Shown: piece by piece, positions 9,888-19,600 of the stretch | Numbering within the stretch: the first letter of the stretch is position 1 | Layout of the letters: each line of letters starts with the position of its first letter | Source of the DNA: Rickettsiaceae bacterium | GTDB taxonomy: Bacteria > Pseudomonadota > Alphaproteobacteria > Rickettsiales > Rickettsiaceae | Direction: 5' to 3' | Assembly: GCA_024236375.1 (NCBI GenBank) | Contig: JACKKP010000001.1 | Location: forward strand, 309,872-373,871 | DNA: 64,000 nt | Program-made: the position numbers and the translations under genes | Notes under the pieces: model-generated | The model's database searches: none | What the model saw: only the letters and a program-made list of their open reading frames with translations | Told to the model about the DNA's origin: nothing

Positions 9888-10562
9888 ATGGCTTGGACTG
9901 AAACAGAAGATGACGAATTTTTGAAGAACATGCAAAAAATAGCAGCACAATTACAGCAACATAAGCAATCATGGCTTACAAACAATCATGAGGAAAAAAC
10001 AGATCGTGCAGGGGCAGCAGGTTTATTTAGAAAGGAGGCAAATGCTAGTGATCAAAAATATCAAGGAACTGGAGACCCAATCGATCAAGCTAAAAAAGTC
10101 TTATATGATTTTGCTGCTCAGGTAACTGATCCTATTGAAACAAATAAGAAGGAGCCAGTAACGCCGCTGACACAAGCTTTTACATCGAGCGGGAACAACA
10201 CTAAACCATCGTTATTTTCGATGGAAAATAATCCGCAATTAAAAGAAAAAATAATCTCTTGCCTTAGTGAGGTAACAGCAAAAATTACTTCTATAATGTT
10301 ATCTAAAGGATTAGGCATGATAGCTGCCTTAACTGTCCAAGCCGCAGTGACAACAGCAGCAACTATTTTATTTGGCCCCGTTATAGGAATAGGCGCCAGT
10401 GTTGTTGCGACACCTGTTGCTACAGTAGCTGGTATTGCAGTAAAAAGAGCAAGTGACAAATTACTTAATAAGTATGTTAAATCAACTGTTAATGCAATAA
10501 AAACTTCTGTAGAAACTACTTGTCAAGTAGCAACTAATAAAACACCAACTCAGGCCCGTTAA
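9888..10562 (+). CDS. Lineage-specific protein with C-terminal hydrophobic Gly/Ala block
   Basis: I recognise no family. The first 120 of 224 residues are hydrophilic and charged without a signal peptide. Residues about 145-190 form a glycine/alanine/valine-rich hydrophobic stretch (ALTVQAAVTTAATILFGP, then IGIGASVVATP) long enough for two membrane hairpin helices, followed by a basic tail. A related pattern (TLYGP followed by small residues, then K/R-x-S-x-K) occurs twice in the product at 12526-13461, so these look like paralogues. A secreted or membrane-inserting effector is possible but is inference. The start is preceded by the purine-rich AAGAGATTAG. Confidence 0.6.
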   Translation: MAWTETEDDEFLKNMQKIAAQLQQHKQSWLTNNHEEKTDRAGAAGLFRKEANASDQKYQGTGDPIDQAKKVLYDFAAQVTDPIETNKKEPVTPLTQAFTSSGNNTKPSLFSMENNPQLKEKIISCLSEVTAKITSIMLSKGLGMIAALTVQAAVTTAATILFGPVIGIGASVVATPVATVAGIAVKRASDKLLNKYVKSTVNAIKTSVETTCQVATNKTPTQAR

Positions 10563-10874
10563 TATCAGTTGTAATATCAGCCACAATGCTTATATGTAGG
10601 ATCATTAGCAACAAATAAAGCGGTGCAATAATTTTTATGATTAGTCATTTCTAAAAGTAACGAAAGAAATGACTTGTAAAACTAGGCATAATATCATGCC
10701 ATTAAGCGCATAAGATTAATATATTGCTTTTCTATTTGTTGTCTCTATTATGAAAAAAATTATATTAAAAATATATCAAAATAAGCTTAATAAAGCTCAT
10801 CCCTAAGAGAAGGATCCTTTTATAGTTTTTAATTATAATAACAATGATAATATAATTCATATTAATATCATAAA
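10563..10874. other. Gap with one hairpin
   Basis: This 312-base non-coding stretch contains a 9-bp inverted repeat (GTCATTTCT 10644-10652 with AGAAATGAC 10665-10673) without a T run, and the palindrome AAGGATCCTT near 10811. No gene is recognised. Confidence 0.45.
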
Positions 10875-11291
10875 ATGAGAAATATAGAAAAAGTACCTTT
10901 TACTCAAGAGCTGAAAACTAATATTAATAAAGAATTTACTCGTTATGCAATTGCTGAAAAGGGCTTTGATGGTGTTGCAGAAGAGCCTATAGCATTTGTA
11001 GCAAAAGAAAATAATATAGTGATGGGAATATGTGTTGTGCAGCTATTCTGGGGTAATCTTCACGTCAAAAATTTATTAGTCTATGAAGAATATCGCAGGG
11101 CCGGTGTAGGCCGCGAGTTAATTGCTCATGCTTTAGAATTTGGCAAAAAGCAAGGATGTAAATTTGCTTATGTGGAAACAATGAGTTTCCAAGCTCCAGA
11201 ATTTTACCAAAAACTCGGTTTTCGAGTGGAATTAAAAAGAGATGATTATGCAGGTAATAGCTCTTTTTATTATTTGCGCAAGGATTTGTAA
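10875..11291 (+). CDS. GNAT family N-acetyltransferase
   Basis: A 138-residue single-domain GNAT. The acetyl-CoA pyrophosphate loop is RRAGVGRELI (motif A), and the C-terminal motif B contains FQAPEFYQKLGF. The same FQAP/FQAQ-x-FY-x-K-x-GF signature recurs in two island GNATs (C-terminal half of 46481-47455, and 58442-58912), so the three belong to one subfamily. The acceptor substrate is unknown. The gene is monocistronic, with ATG preceded by an AT-rich region. Confidence 0.85.
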   Translation: MRNIEKVPFTQELKTNINKEFTRYAIAEKGFDGVAEEPIAFVAKENNIVMGICVVQLFWGNLHVKNLLVYEEYRRAGVGRELIAHALEFGKKQGCKFAYVETMSFQAPEFYQKLGFRVELKRDDYAGNSSFYYLRKDL

Positions 11292-11636
11292 TTATTCCAA
11301 TTTAATTGGCTTAAAGAGTCTCATCCTTGAGACATTTACCACATCCGCTATATGATTCCAGCTGTTTTCTGACGGCTTTATAGGACGATTATGATGTGGG
11401 TGATGAGGTTATTGTTGCCACGATGTGTCCCCCCCTTTTTGCCTTCTGCCAGCTGAATTAAGTGACCTTACCAGATGCGGCTGCTAGGGCTTCTCTAAAT
11501 ATTAATCTAATTAACCATAGTTGTATATTAGTCATAAACTATTTAAATAATGAACCTCAATTAAACACCTAATCTTTATTAGCAAACTACTTTAAGAATA
11601 TAATCAAAGTTAATTAATTAATAATTAGAAAATATT
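11292..11636. other. Gap with an unusually GC-rich patch
   Basis: About 345 bases without an intact gene. The part between roughly 11320 and 11500 is clearly richer in G and C than its surroundings and contains a C7 run (11429-11435). Neither strand gives an uninterrupted frame. It may be the remnant of an imported or decayed gene; I cannot name it. Confidence 0.4.
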
Positions 11637-12512
11637 ATGCCTAAAGTAGCAGAACCAAAATTCTCCACTTCATATTCAGGACAAGGCAATCTAGGGAGCA
11701 CAAATTTCTCTGCCGTGACTAAGCTGTATGAGCAATGTTCAACTCAGAATCAAGGAGAACAAGTTGAGAATAATGAGGGGCAAGATCAATCGCAAGGGCA
11801 ATATTATTTTGGACAAAAGTTTCTTGATAGTGACTCGCGTTCTAATAATTTTCAAAACAATTATCACCAGGCAAATGATGCACTCTACCAGGATCCTAGA
11901 ACACAAAAAGAGTCTAGTGGGTTTAATAACTACAATAACTACAATAAATACCTCTCAGACCCGCCTGTATGGAATTCTAATAATCCTCAAAACAATGATG
12001 TTCAGGTAAGTAATTCCAACAACCCCAATAGTGAACCAAACCAAGCTCAGTTATTAGAAAATGATATCAATAATCAGTCAGAGGCGCCTATAATATCGTC
12101 TTCTGAGCCTATAACCATTCAGCAACTGCAACAACAATTAGATCAGAATAAAGAACAAGCATTAGAAATAATATTAGCTTCTATAAATCTAATAAAAGAA
12201 GAGATAGAAAGTTTAAATAATAAGTCTCAAGCTGATATGTCTCAACAGGCTCAAGGATTATTTGAGAAGACTGAAGCATTATTTATGCATTATGCAACAA
12301 CTGCAACATTATCAGAAGATGCTAAACGACGTCAAGAATTTATGGAAGACGCGCATGAGCTATTTAATCAAATAACAAATAATCCAATTTATTTAAATGC
12401 AACTAATAATGAACAAGAACTCAGAAATATCGGTGAAAGAAATAATAGATATATAGTTAATACTATAGCTAAAGTCGCAGGAGCGGGGGGCAGGAATAAG
12501 TGCTGCGATTAG
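11637..12512 (+). CDS. Asn/Gln-rich lineage-specific protein, upstream half of a split gene
   Basis: The 291-residue product is unrecognised. Its first 150 residues are low-complexity and rich in Asn, Gln and Ser; residues about 160-270 are helical with coiled-coil character. The frame runs through a G6 tract (12485-12490) and ends at 12512 with an unnatural GGRNKCCD tail. Dropping one G leads directly into the next frame (AGAGISAAISIAS) and on into the CDS at 12526, giving one protein of about 607 residues. So this is probably the N-terminal half of one gene, broken, phase-variable or mis-sequenced at the G tract. No signal peptide is seen. Confidence 0.6.
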   Translation: MPKVAEPKFSTSYSGQGNLGSTNFSAVTKLYEQCSTQNQGEQVENNEGQDQSQGQYYFGQKFLDSDSRSNNFQNNYHQANDALYQDPRTQKESSGFNNYNNYNKYLSDPPVWNSNNPQNNDVQVSNSNNPNSEPNQAQLLENDINNQSEAPIISSSEPITIQQLQQQLDQNKEQALEIILASINLIKEEIESLNNKSQADMSQQAQGLFEKTEALFMHYATTATLSEDAKRRQEFMEDAHELFNQITNNPIYLNATNNEQELRNIGERNNRYIVNTIAKVAGAGGRNKCCD

Positions 12513-12525
12513 TATTGCTAGCGTT

Positions 12526-13461
12526 ATGAACGCAACATTAATTACCTTATATGGGCCACCTATGGCGTTGGCACTATTAGGAGCAGCTGGTGTGGGAACA
12601 GCAGGTGTAGGAGCGTTGGCACTAGGTGCAGGAGCGTTTATTGCATATAAAGTAGGAGATAAACTATCTGAGGTTATTCTTAGTAATTTCTCTGCATTAG
12701 TAGGCAAAGGATTTAGTAAAGTTAAAAATTTGTTGGTGCAATCTAAAAATAATAAAGCTCAGAATGAATCAATAATTAAATTAAAAAATAATTTATTACA
12801 GCAGATAGACGAAGCACAATTAGGTATTATTGAAGCAAAAAACAATAAAAATAATAAGCTACTACATAACCACTTAGAGGATTTATATATTTATGCACAT
12901 GTTTTAAAAGAGTTAGAGAAATCGCCTCAAGGAAAAAAACAAGCAGAACAATTTCAAAAAGATGCATTTAAAAAATTACAACAACATTCCTCTAGTAAAA
13001 TCAATGCTCGCAATATATTTGAGAAAACAGGAAGAGTGGCGGGAAAAATAATGAGTTGGGCAATTGCTGCAGGGTGTGCAGCAATTGCAGCATTAGCAAT
13101 TACTACTTTAGTTGCTAGCGCTTTAACTACATTATATGGTCCTATGATTGTTGTTGGAGGGACAGCAGCAGCTAGTATTCTGACCGGTGTTGTAACTCAT
13201 AAAGTTTCTAATATAGTTGCTACTTGGAGTTTTGAAAACATAGGTAAAGTGGCTGACATCGCAAAAAATGCTGTTTATGAGGCAGCGGCGTATCCAATCA
13301 AAAAAACTTTAAACGCTTTTAAAGATAAAAGCCACGTTGAACAAGTAACAAAAAATCAGGCAGCAAGTAAGGTGAGAAAGGACAAAACTAACAAAAGATT
13401 CCAAAATATAATAGCAAAATCAGATTCGCCTCAGAGGCAAGGTAGAGGTAGTAGCGTTTGA
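12526..13461 (+). CDS. Lineage-specific protein with two hydrophobic repeats, downstream half of a split gene
   Basis: The 311-residue product has two Gly/Ala-rich hydrophobic blocks, one at the N-terminus (TLITLYGPPMALALLGAAG) and one near 175-235 (TTLYGPMIVVGGTAAAS), separated by a charged helical segment. Both begin with the same TLYGP motif, so they look like an internal duplication, related to the block in the product of 9888-10562. The annotated ATG is only the first Met after the frame change; the frame is open back through the G6 tract at 12485-12490, so the real start is probably 11637. Function unknown; membrane insertion is inferred. Confidence 0.6.
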   Translation: MNATLITLYGPPMALALLGAAGVGTAGVGALALGAGAFIAYKVGDKLSEVILSNFSALVGKGFSKVKNLLVQSKNNKAQNESIIKLKNNLLQQIDEAQLGIIEAKNNKNNKLLHNHLEDLYIYAHVLKELEKSPQGKKQAEQFQKDAFKKLQQHSSSKINARNIFEKTGRVAGKIMSWAIAAGCAAIAALAITTLVASALTTLYGPMIVVGGTAAASILTGVVTHKVSNIVATWSFENIGKVADIAKNAVYEAAAYPIKKTLNAFKDKSHVEQVTKNQAASKVRKDKTNKRFQNIIAKSDSPQRQGRGSSV

Positions 13462-13596
13462 CATAGTTATAATAGAAGATAACAATCAGGCAGCTTGGTA
13501 AGTGATTAACAAGTTGTCTGATATTCTTCCTATATTAGCTGTAAAATGAAAGGCACGCTTTGCTTTTCCCCTTATGCTTTACAATGATTTATTTTA

Positions 13597-13686
13597 TGGC
13601 GGAGAGAGGGGGATTCGAACCCCCGATATAATTGCTTATATACACACTTTCCAGGCGTGCGCCTTCAACCACTCGGCCACCTCTCC
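13597..13686 (-). tRNA. tRNA-Ser (GGA)
   Basis: Minus-strand class II tRNA: acceptor GGAGAGG pairs with TCTCTCC, D arm GCCGAGTGGTTGAAGGC, anticodon loop CTGGAAA (anticodon GGA), a long variable arm, T arm GGGTTCGAATCCC, discriminator G and encoded CCA. Confidence 0.95.
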
Positions 13687-13778
13687 AAAGGAATATTAGC
13701 TATTTTACAAGATATATAAAATAATTTGAGCTATCATAACAATGAGATATTAATTAGTCAAAGTTTTATTTTGCCCTA

Positions 13779-14225
13779 TCAATATCTATCATCGTCATCT
13801 ATGTGGGTTTTTTTGTAATTCTCATGGCGCATTTGTGCTTCAATACATAATGTCGCAACAGGCCTTGCCTCTAACCTTTTAAGACCAATTTTTTCTCCAG
13901 TCTCTTCACAATAGCCATAGTTGCGATTATCTATTTTTTTGATAGTATGTTCTATTTTATCAATTAATTTTCTATAGCGGTCTCGGGTGCGTAGCTCAAT
14001 ACCTGCTTCAGTTTCTACGTTTGCACGGTCTGTCAGGTCAGGCTCATTCCAATTTTCTTCTTTTAAATGCTCTAAAGTATCTCGTGATTCTTTGAGTAGT
14101 TCATTCTTCCAGTCAATTAATTTTTTTTTGAAATACATTAATTGCATTATGTTCATGTATTCTTCATTTTCTGAAGGTTTATATCCTTCTGGTAAATCCT
14201 TGAAATTATCCATATTCATATCCAA
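13779..14225 (-). CDS. dksA: RNA polymerase-binding protein DksA
   Basis: A 148-residue DksA that acts in the RNA polymerase secondary channel with ppGpp. The coiled coil with acidic tip motif DLTDRA (DxxDxA) is intact. The globular zinc domain reads YGYCEETGEKIGLKRLEARP then LCIEAQ: only two of the four E. coli zinc cysteines remain (CxxT and CxxA). Loss of these cysteines is a known feature of alphaproteobacterial DksA. It lies 63 bases downstream of xerC in the same orientation, suggesting co-transcription with mnmE-xerC. Confidence 0.93.
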   Translation of the reverse strand: MDMNMDNFKDLPEGYKPSENEEYMNIMQLMYFKKKLIDWKNELLKESRDTLEHLKEENWNEPDLTDRANVETEAGIELRTRDRYRKLIDKIEHTIKKIDNRNYGYCEETGEKIGLKRLEARPVATLCIEAQMRHENYKKTHIDDDDRY

Positions 14226-14288
14226 TTAATTTATTCCAAAATACTATAGAGTAGATTTTAAAAATAGTACAAGAATAATTTTATCATT

Positions 14289-15212
14289 TTATTTTTTTGC
14301 ATCAGGATGTGATTTGTTATATACGTCTTGCAGATGAGCATGATTTATTTTTGTATATTGCTGAGTGGTTGATAAACTTTGGTGCCCAAGTAAATCCTGT
14401 ATTGAACGTAAATTAGCGCCATTTTCTAGGAGATGGGTCGCAAAACTATGACGTAAACTGTGCGAACTGAATGATTCTGGTAAGCCTATTAGCCGTCGCA
14501 TTTTAATTAATTCTGCGCCGAATACTGATCTTTGTAATATTTTACCTTTCTCGCCGCGGAATATTGGTTCATTATCTTCGATTGGATGCGGCAGAACCTG
14601 AAGATATAACTCAATCATCTTATATGCGGCTGCTATCCATGGTACTGATCTTTGTTTTTTACCTTTGCCGGTAATTTGTAAGAAATCTCGATTAATAAGA
14701 TGCTTTTTGGTTATAGAAAGCGCTTCAGAAATACGAAGTCCTGCAGCGTAAATCAGAATAAGTAATGCCTTATTACGCAAATAAATCCATTCCAGTGACC
14801 CCAAAATATTCTCACTATCTATTGCAGAAAATGTTTGCTCTAAATTCAAGGCTTTAGGTAATGGTTTCTTTTGTTTAGGAGGTTTAATTAAATATAGACT
14901 ATGACAGTTCACCCCGTCAATTTTCTCCAAATAACGATATAATGTTTTAATAGCTGATAATGCTCTACAATTTGATGACGCTATATAATTATCTGTATGT
15001 CTTTGTGCTAGCCAGCTTCTAATTAATCTTACATTTATTGCCTTAATGTCATTATAAGATACTATTTTATTTTGATATTTATGAATGAAATGCAAAAAGT
15101 GCTGAATGTCAACTTGATAAGAACTAATTGTATGTATACTATAATTACGCTGCGCTTGAAGATAGTCTGTAAATTGATCTAGTTTTTCTTGCAGTGATCT
15201 CTCAACAAACAT
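14289..15212 (-). CDS. xerC: Tyrosine recombinase XerC
   Basis: A 307-residue partner of XerD in chromosome dimer resolution. Catalytic residues are visible: Arg160 (GLRISE), the KGKK turn near 182-186, His251 and Arg254 (HSLRHSF), His277 (LLGHQSL) and nucleophile Tyr286. It begins 5 bases after the mnmE stop, so the two form an operon, probably continuing into dksA. Length and N-terminal SAM-like domain are normal. Confidence 0.9.
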   Translation of the reverse strand: MFVERSLQEKLDQFTDYLQAQRNYSIHTISSYQVDIQHFLHFIHKYQNKIVSYNDIKAINVRLIRSWLAQRHTDNYIASSNCRALSAIKTLYRYLEKIDGVNCHSLYLIKPPKQKKPLPKALNLEQTFSAIDSENILGSLEWIYLRNKALLILIYAAGLRISEALSITKKHLINRDFLQITGKGKKQRSVPWIAAAYKMIELYLQVLPHPIEDNEPIFRGEKGKILQRSVFGAELIKMRRLIGLPESFSSHSLRHSFATHLLENGANLRSIQDLLGHQSLSTTQQYTKINHAHLQDVYNKSHPDAKK

Positions 15213-15217
15213 AACGT

Positions 15218-16549
15218 TTATTTACCTATACAAAAACTACTAAAGATCTCACCTAAAATTTCTTCTACAGTGATTTTTCCAGTAATATTACTAATTGCTC
15301 TTGCAGTCATACGTAAATCTTCAGTGGCTAATACTAAGTCATCATTGATTGAAAATTTTGTTAAATTTTCAACGGCTGTTTCAAGTTGACCTCGATGTCG
15401 ACTTCTTGTCAGTTGAGCATTATCAGATGGTGCAGCTATTTTTTCTGCGATTGCAATAATATTATTATATATATTTTCAAGGCCAATTGATTGTTTTATT
15501 GAGACTTGAATTATTCTCTTATCAATAACACTTTTGTGATCTAAGTCAATTTTATTAAGCAAGATTATAGTATTTTGGTCGATAATATCTTCAAAAATTT
15601 TTATATCTTCGACATAATTGCTGGTAGCATCAATTATTAATATCTTAATATCTGCATTAAATGCTGCGTGCCATGCTTTAGAAATACCTTTTTGTTCTAT
15701 AATATCTTCTGAGGTCAAATTAATACCAGCAGTATCTTGTAGAATTATCGGATAGCCTCCAATGTCAATATAGCCTTCAATTATGTCTCGAGTAGTGCCA
15801 GCAATATTTGATACTATAGCCAATTCGCGGCGCATAATATAATTAATTAAACTAGATTTACCTGCGTTTGGTTTCCCGATAATAGCAAGTTTTATGCCAC
15901 TGCGTAAACGTTCTCCTCGGTTATTGTCATCTAAATGAATTTTAATTTCATTGATAAGGTAATGAATTTTTTCTTCTACCTCATTTATAACTGAATCAGG
16001 AATATTTTCATCAGGAAAGTCGATGTAAGCTTCCATCAAGCTAATAAGCTTTAATATGGTTTTACGCCAATTCTCATATATTCTTTCTAAAGCGCCACCG
16101 AGCTGAGCTATAGCTTGCTTATGTTGTAATTCTGTTTCAGCTTCAATTAGATCAGCTAAGCCTTCGGCTGAAGTTAAATCCATTTTGCCGTTTAAGAAAG
16201 CACGTTTTGCAAATTCTCCAGGTTCTGCAATCCTTACGTCTTCCATAGACGCAAGCGCCTGATGAAGCAATTTTATCACAGCTAAACTACCATGGGTATA
16301 AATTTCTACTGAATCTTCACCTGTGAAACTTGCATTGCCCGAGAAGTACACAACCATCGCTTCATCAATTAATTTTTGTTTTTGTGGTATATATATTTTT
16401 CTTAAATATAATTTACGTGGTTCAAGCATTTTATAGTCATGTGTGATTAATTTGCTTAAACTATTTAGGGCAAAAGGGCCAGAAACCCTAAAAATAGCAA
16501 CTCCTGCTTTACCAGGGGCAGAACATTGTGCAAAGATAGTATTAGCCAT
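15218..16549 (-). CDS. mnmE: tRNA uridine-5-carboxymethylaminomethyl modification GTPase MnmE
   Basis: A 443-residue GTPase that, with MnmG, modifies the wobble uridine of several tRNAs. The N-terminal folate-binding domain is followed by a helical domain into which the G domain is inserted: G1 GKPNAGKSS, G2 around GTTRD, G3 DTAG, G4 NKID. The C-terminus ends in FCIGK with the essential cysteine at 440. Length is near the family norm (about 450). It starts divergently from gdh, with 98 bases between them for both promoters. Confidence 0.96.
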   Translation of the reverse strand: MANTIFAQCSAPGKAGVAIFRVSGPFALNSLSKLITHDYKMLEPRKLYLRKIYIPQKQKLIDEAMVVYFSGNASFTGEDSVEIYTHGSLAVIKLLHQALASMEDVRIAEPGEFAKRAFLNGKMDLTSAEGLADLIEAETELQHKQAIAQLGGALERIYENWRKTILKLISLMEAYIDFPDENIPDSVINEVEEKIHYLINEIKIHLDDNNRGERLRSGIKLAIIGKPNAGKSSLINYIMRRELAIVSNIAGTTRDIIEGYIDIGGYPIILQDTAGINLTSEDIIEQKGISKAWHAAFNADIKILIIDATSNYVEDIKIFEDIIDQNTIILLNKIDLDHKSVIDKRIIQVSIKQSIGLENIYNNIIAIAEKIAAPSDNAQLTRSRHRGQLETAVENLTKFSINDDLVLATEDLRMTARAISNITGKITVEEILGEIFSSFCIGK

Positions 16550-16647
16550 ACTACGCGAATAGTTGAAAAAAGATAACTATTTTTATAATATGTTACACAG
16601 CAGTGGTCAATAATAAATGCGAATAAAAATAAAATTGATAAATAATT

Positions 16648-19600
16648 ATGGGCAAAAGACTTAAAAAAAATAACGAGAATGAATTTGTTCCAAACAGATT
16701 AGAGTGCACAATAGACGAATTTGATGCGGAAATATTACAATCACTGAGTAGTGTAAATAATAAAGGTGAATTATATACAAAATTTATTCGTAGATTTCTA
16801 AATTATATACCAGTCGATTACCGACTAGCTGCTAAAACTAAAATTTTTGGTGATTTTGCAGAAGAAGCATATGAATTTTTTAAACATCTTCCAGCTTCAC
16901 AACAAAAAATTGAAATTACTAAAACACGTTTTAATAATGAAGATGCACTCAACATATTACTTTTGGAAAAAAACATTCCTTTTGTAATAGATTCATTAAA
17001 TACATTAATTACTCAATTAGGATTAGAGACAATATGTCTTTTTCATCCTGTTATCAGCTGTGTGCGTGATGAGAAGGGGAATTTACAAGATATTCTAGGC
17101 AAATATGAAGAAAAAAACAGTGAATCTTTAATCTATATCAAAGTTCTCGGTTCCTTTAACGATCTCACAATTCAAGATATCAAAAATAAAATAATTGACA
17201 TAATGAATTTGGTGAGTACAGCCTTGGATTCGTGGCAATTAATTTTAGATAAGGTAGACGATTTATCAAATAATATTGCTAGAGATTTGCCAAGTAAAAT
17301 TGAAAAACCAAATCAACAAGATGCATTAGATTTTATTACATGGATAAAGAAAAATAATATTACTTTCCTAGGGGTAGTTGAATTTGATGCCAAAAAAGAA
17401 ATTATTATAGATGAAACTGGTGTAAAGGCTATATGGCACGATAATATCGAGGAAATTGAGTTACTTATTAGATTCTCTAAAGGGCATGATTATATTAATC
17501 ACGGTGTAATGTTAGGCAAATTAAATAAGGTCTCTCCTATTCACCGCAATGTATTAGTTGATTACATATTATTCAAACAATTTGACGAAAAAGGTGACTA
17601 CCATAAGGGAACAATAATATTTGGTTTATATGGTACTGCGATATATTATCAATCAATTCAGACTATACCGATTCTAAACAAAAAAATGCATTACGTGCTT
17701 GAGACATGTAATTTTCCTCCAAATGGATATAATGTAAAAAAAATCAAAAATATTATAGAATCTTTGCCGCGTGATATTTTAATTCAAGTCGATGAAAGAG
17801 ACTTATATTGTATGTGCATGCATATGTTATCGGCAATACTGAGTCATAAACTCAAGTTATTTGTACAGCAAGATTGGTCTAAATCTTTCATTGATCTGGT
17901 GATTTTTATGCCACGAGAGAAGCTTACTCCAGAAATACATCATAATATTAATAACTATCTCTCAGAAAAATTTAATTGTGAAATTATTTCAGATAATGTA
18001 ACAGTTGTTTCTCAGGATTTTATCCATCTATTTGTTACAATTTCAATTCAAGACCAAAATGATTTAAATTTTTCTCATGAAGCAATGCAGAATGATTTGG
18101 TAAAAATTACTACTAACTGGTCAGATGCTTTAACTGAGAAATTATGTTCTGTTTATGGTGAATATGTAGGTAAAAGAAAATATCGTGAAATTGAGTCATC
18201 CTTTTCTAATGAATATAGATATAAATTTACTGCAGACAATGTCATTGAAGATTTATCTTATATTCAGGAAGCTTCGGATCAACAAAAATTAGTTTATAAT
18301 TTTTTAGCTGCTGGAGAAGAATTTAAGCTCAAAATTTATAGTCCCGAAAAAAGTTTAATATTGTCTGATATTTTACCGCCTATTGAAAATTTAGGATTCG
18401 TTGCTATAGAAGAACAAAGTTTTTTCATAAGAGCAACAGCAAAATTCTGTAATATTTGGCTTTATGAATTTAAATTAACTTCAATCGAACCGCTTAAGAC
18501 AGATTTTGCAATTTTAAAGAGCAATATTGAAGAAGCCTTAGATAAAATTACTCATCATGAATTGCCGAGCGATAATTTGTGTAAATTAATTACTTTAGCA
18601 GGTTTTGATTGGGTACAAGTTAAAGTAATAAAATCTTTAACTTCTTATCTTGCACAAACCGGATTCATGTATAGTAAAGATTATGCGCAACAAGTGTTGG
18701 TCAAACATTATAAATATACAGAAATGTTGTTTCAGTTATTTGAGTCAATGTTTTCACCTAAAATACATTCCATCTCGAAATCCGAAACATTAGTACAAGA
18801 GATGATAAACTATCTAGATCATGTAGATATTAGTGCTGAAGACAAGGTTTTATCGAATATGCGTTTAATTATTCAAGCAATGTTAAGAACGAATGTTTAC
18901 CAAAAAGATCCAGTTACTTGTGGTTATAAAAAATATTTTTCCTTTAAATTTAGGTCAGAAAAAGTACCAGATTTACCATTACCTATACCTTATGCAGAGA
19001 TTTTTGTTTATGCAAATGATTTTGAAGCAATTCACTTAAGGGGAGGTAAAGTAGGGCGCGGAGGTATTCGTTGGTCTGATCGTGAAGAAGATTATCGTCG
19101 AGAAGTACTTGCGCTACTTAAAGCACAAATGCCAAAAAATACTATTATAGTTCCAACGGGTTCTAAAGGTACATTTGTTGTAAAACTTGATCAGAATAAC
19201 TATACTCGCGAAGAGTATATGCAAAAAGTAGTAAATTGTTATCAAGATTTCTTAAGAGGGTTATTAGATATTACTGATAATCTGATAGATAATAAAGTAG
19301 TCAAACCAAAGGATACTATTACTTATGATGATGCAAACCCATATTTAGTAGTAGCAGCTGACAAAGGAACGGGAGCGTTTTCAGATTATGCAAATACAGT
19401 GTCAAAGGAATATAATTTTTGGCTAAGTGACGCTTTTGCTTCTGGTGGATCCGTGGGTTATGACCATAAGAAAATGGGTATTACTTCGAAGGGTGTATGG
19501 ATTACAGCCAAGGAGCATTTACGTACTTTGGGTATTGATGCAACAAAACAACCATTTACAGTAATGGGCATAGGGGATATGTCGGGTGATGTATTTGGCA

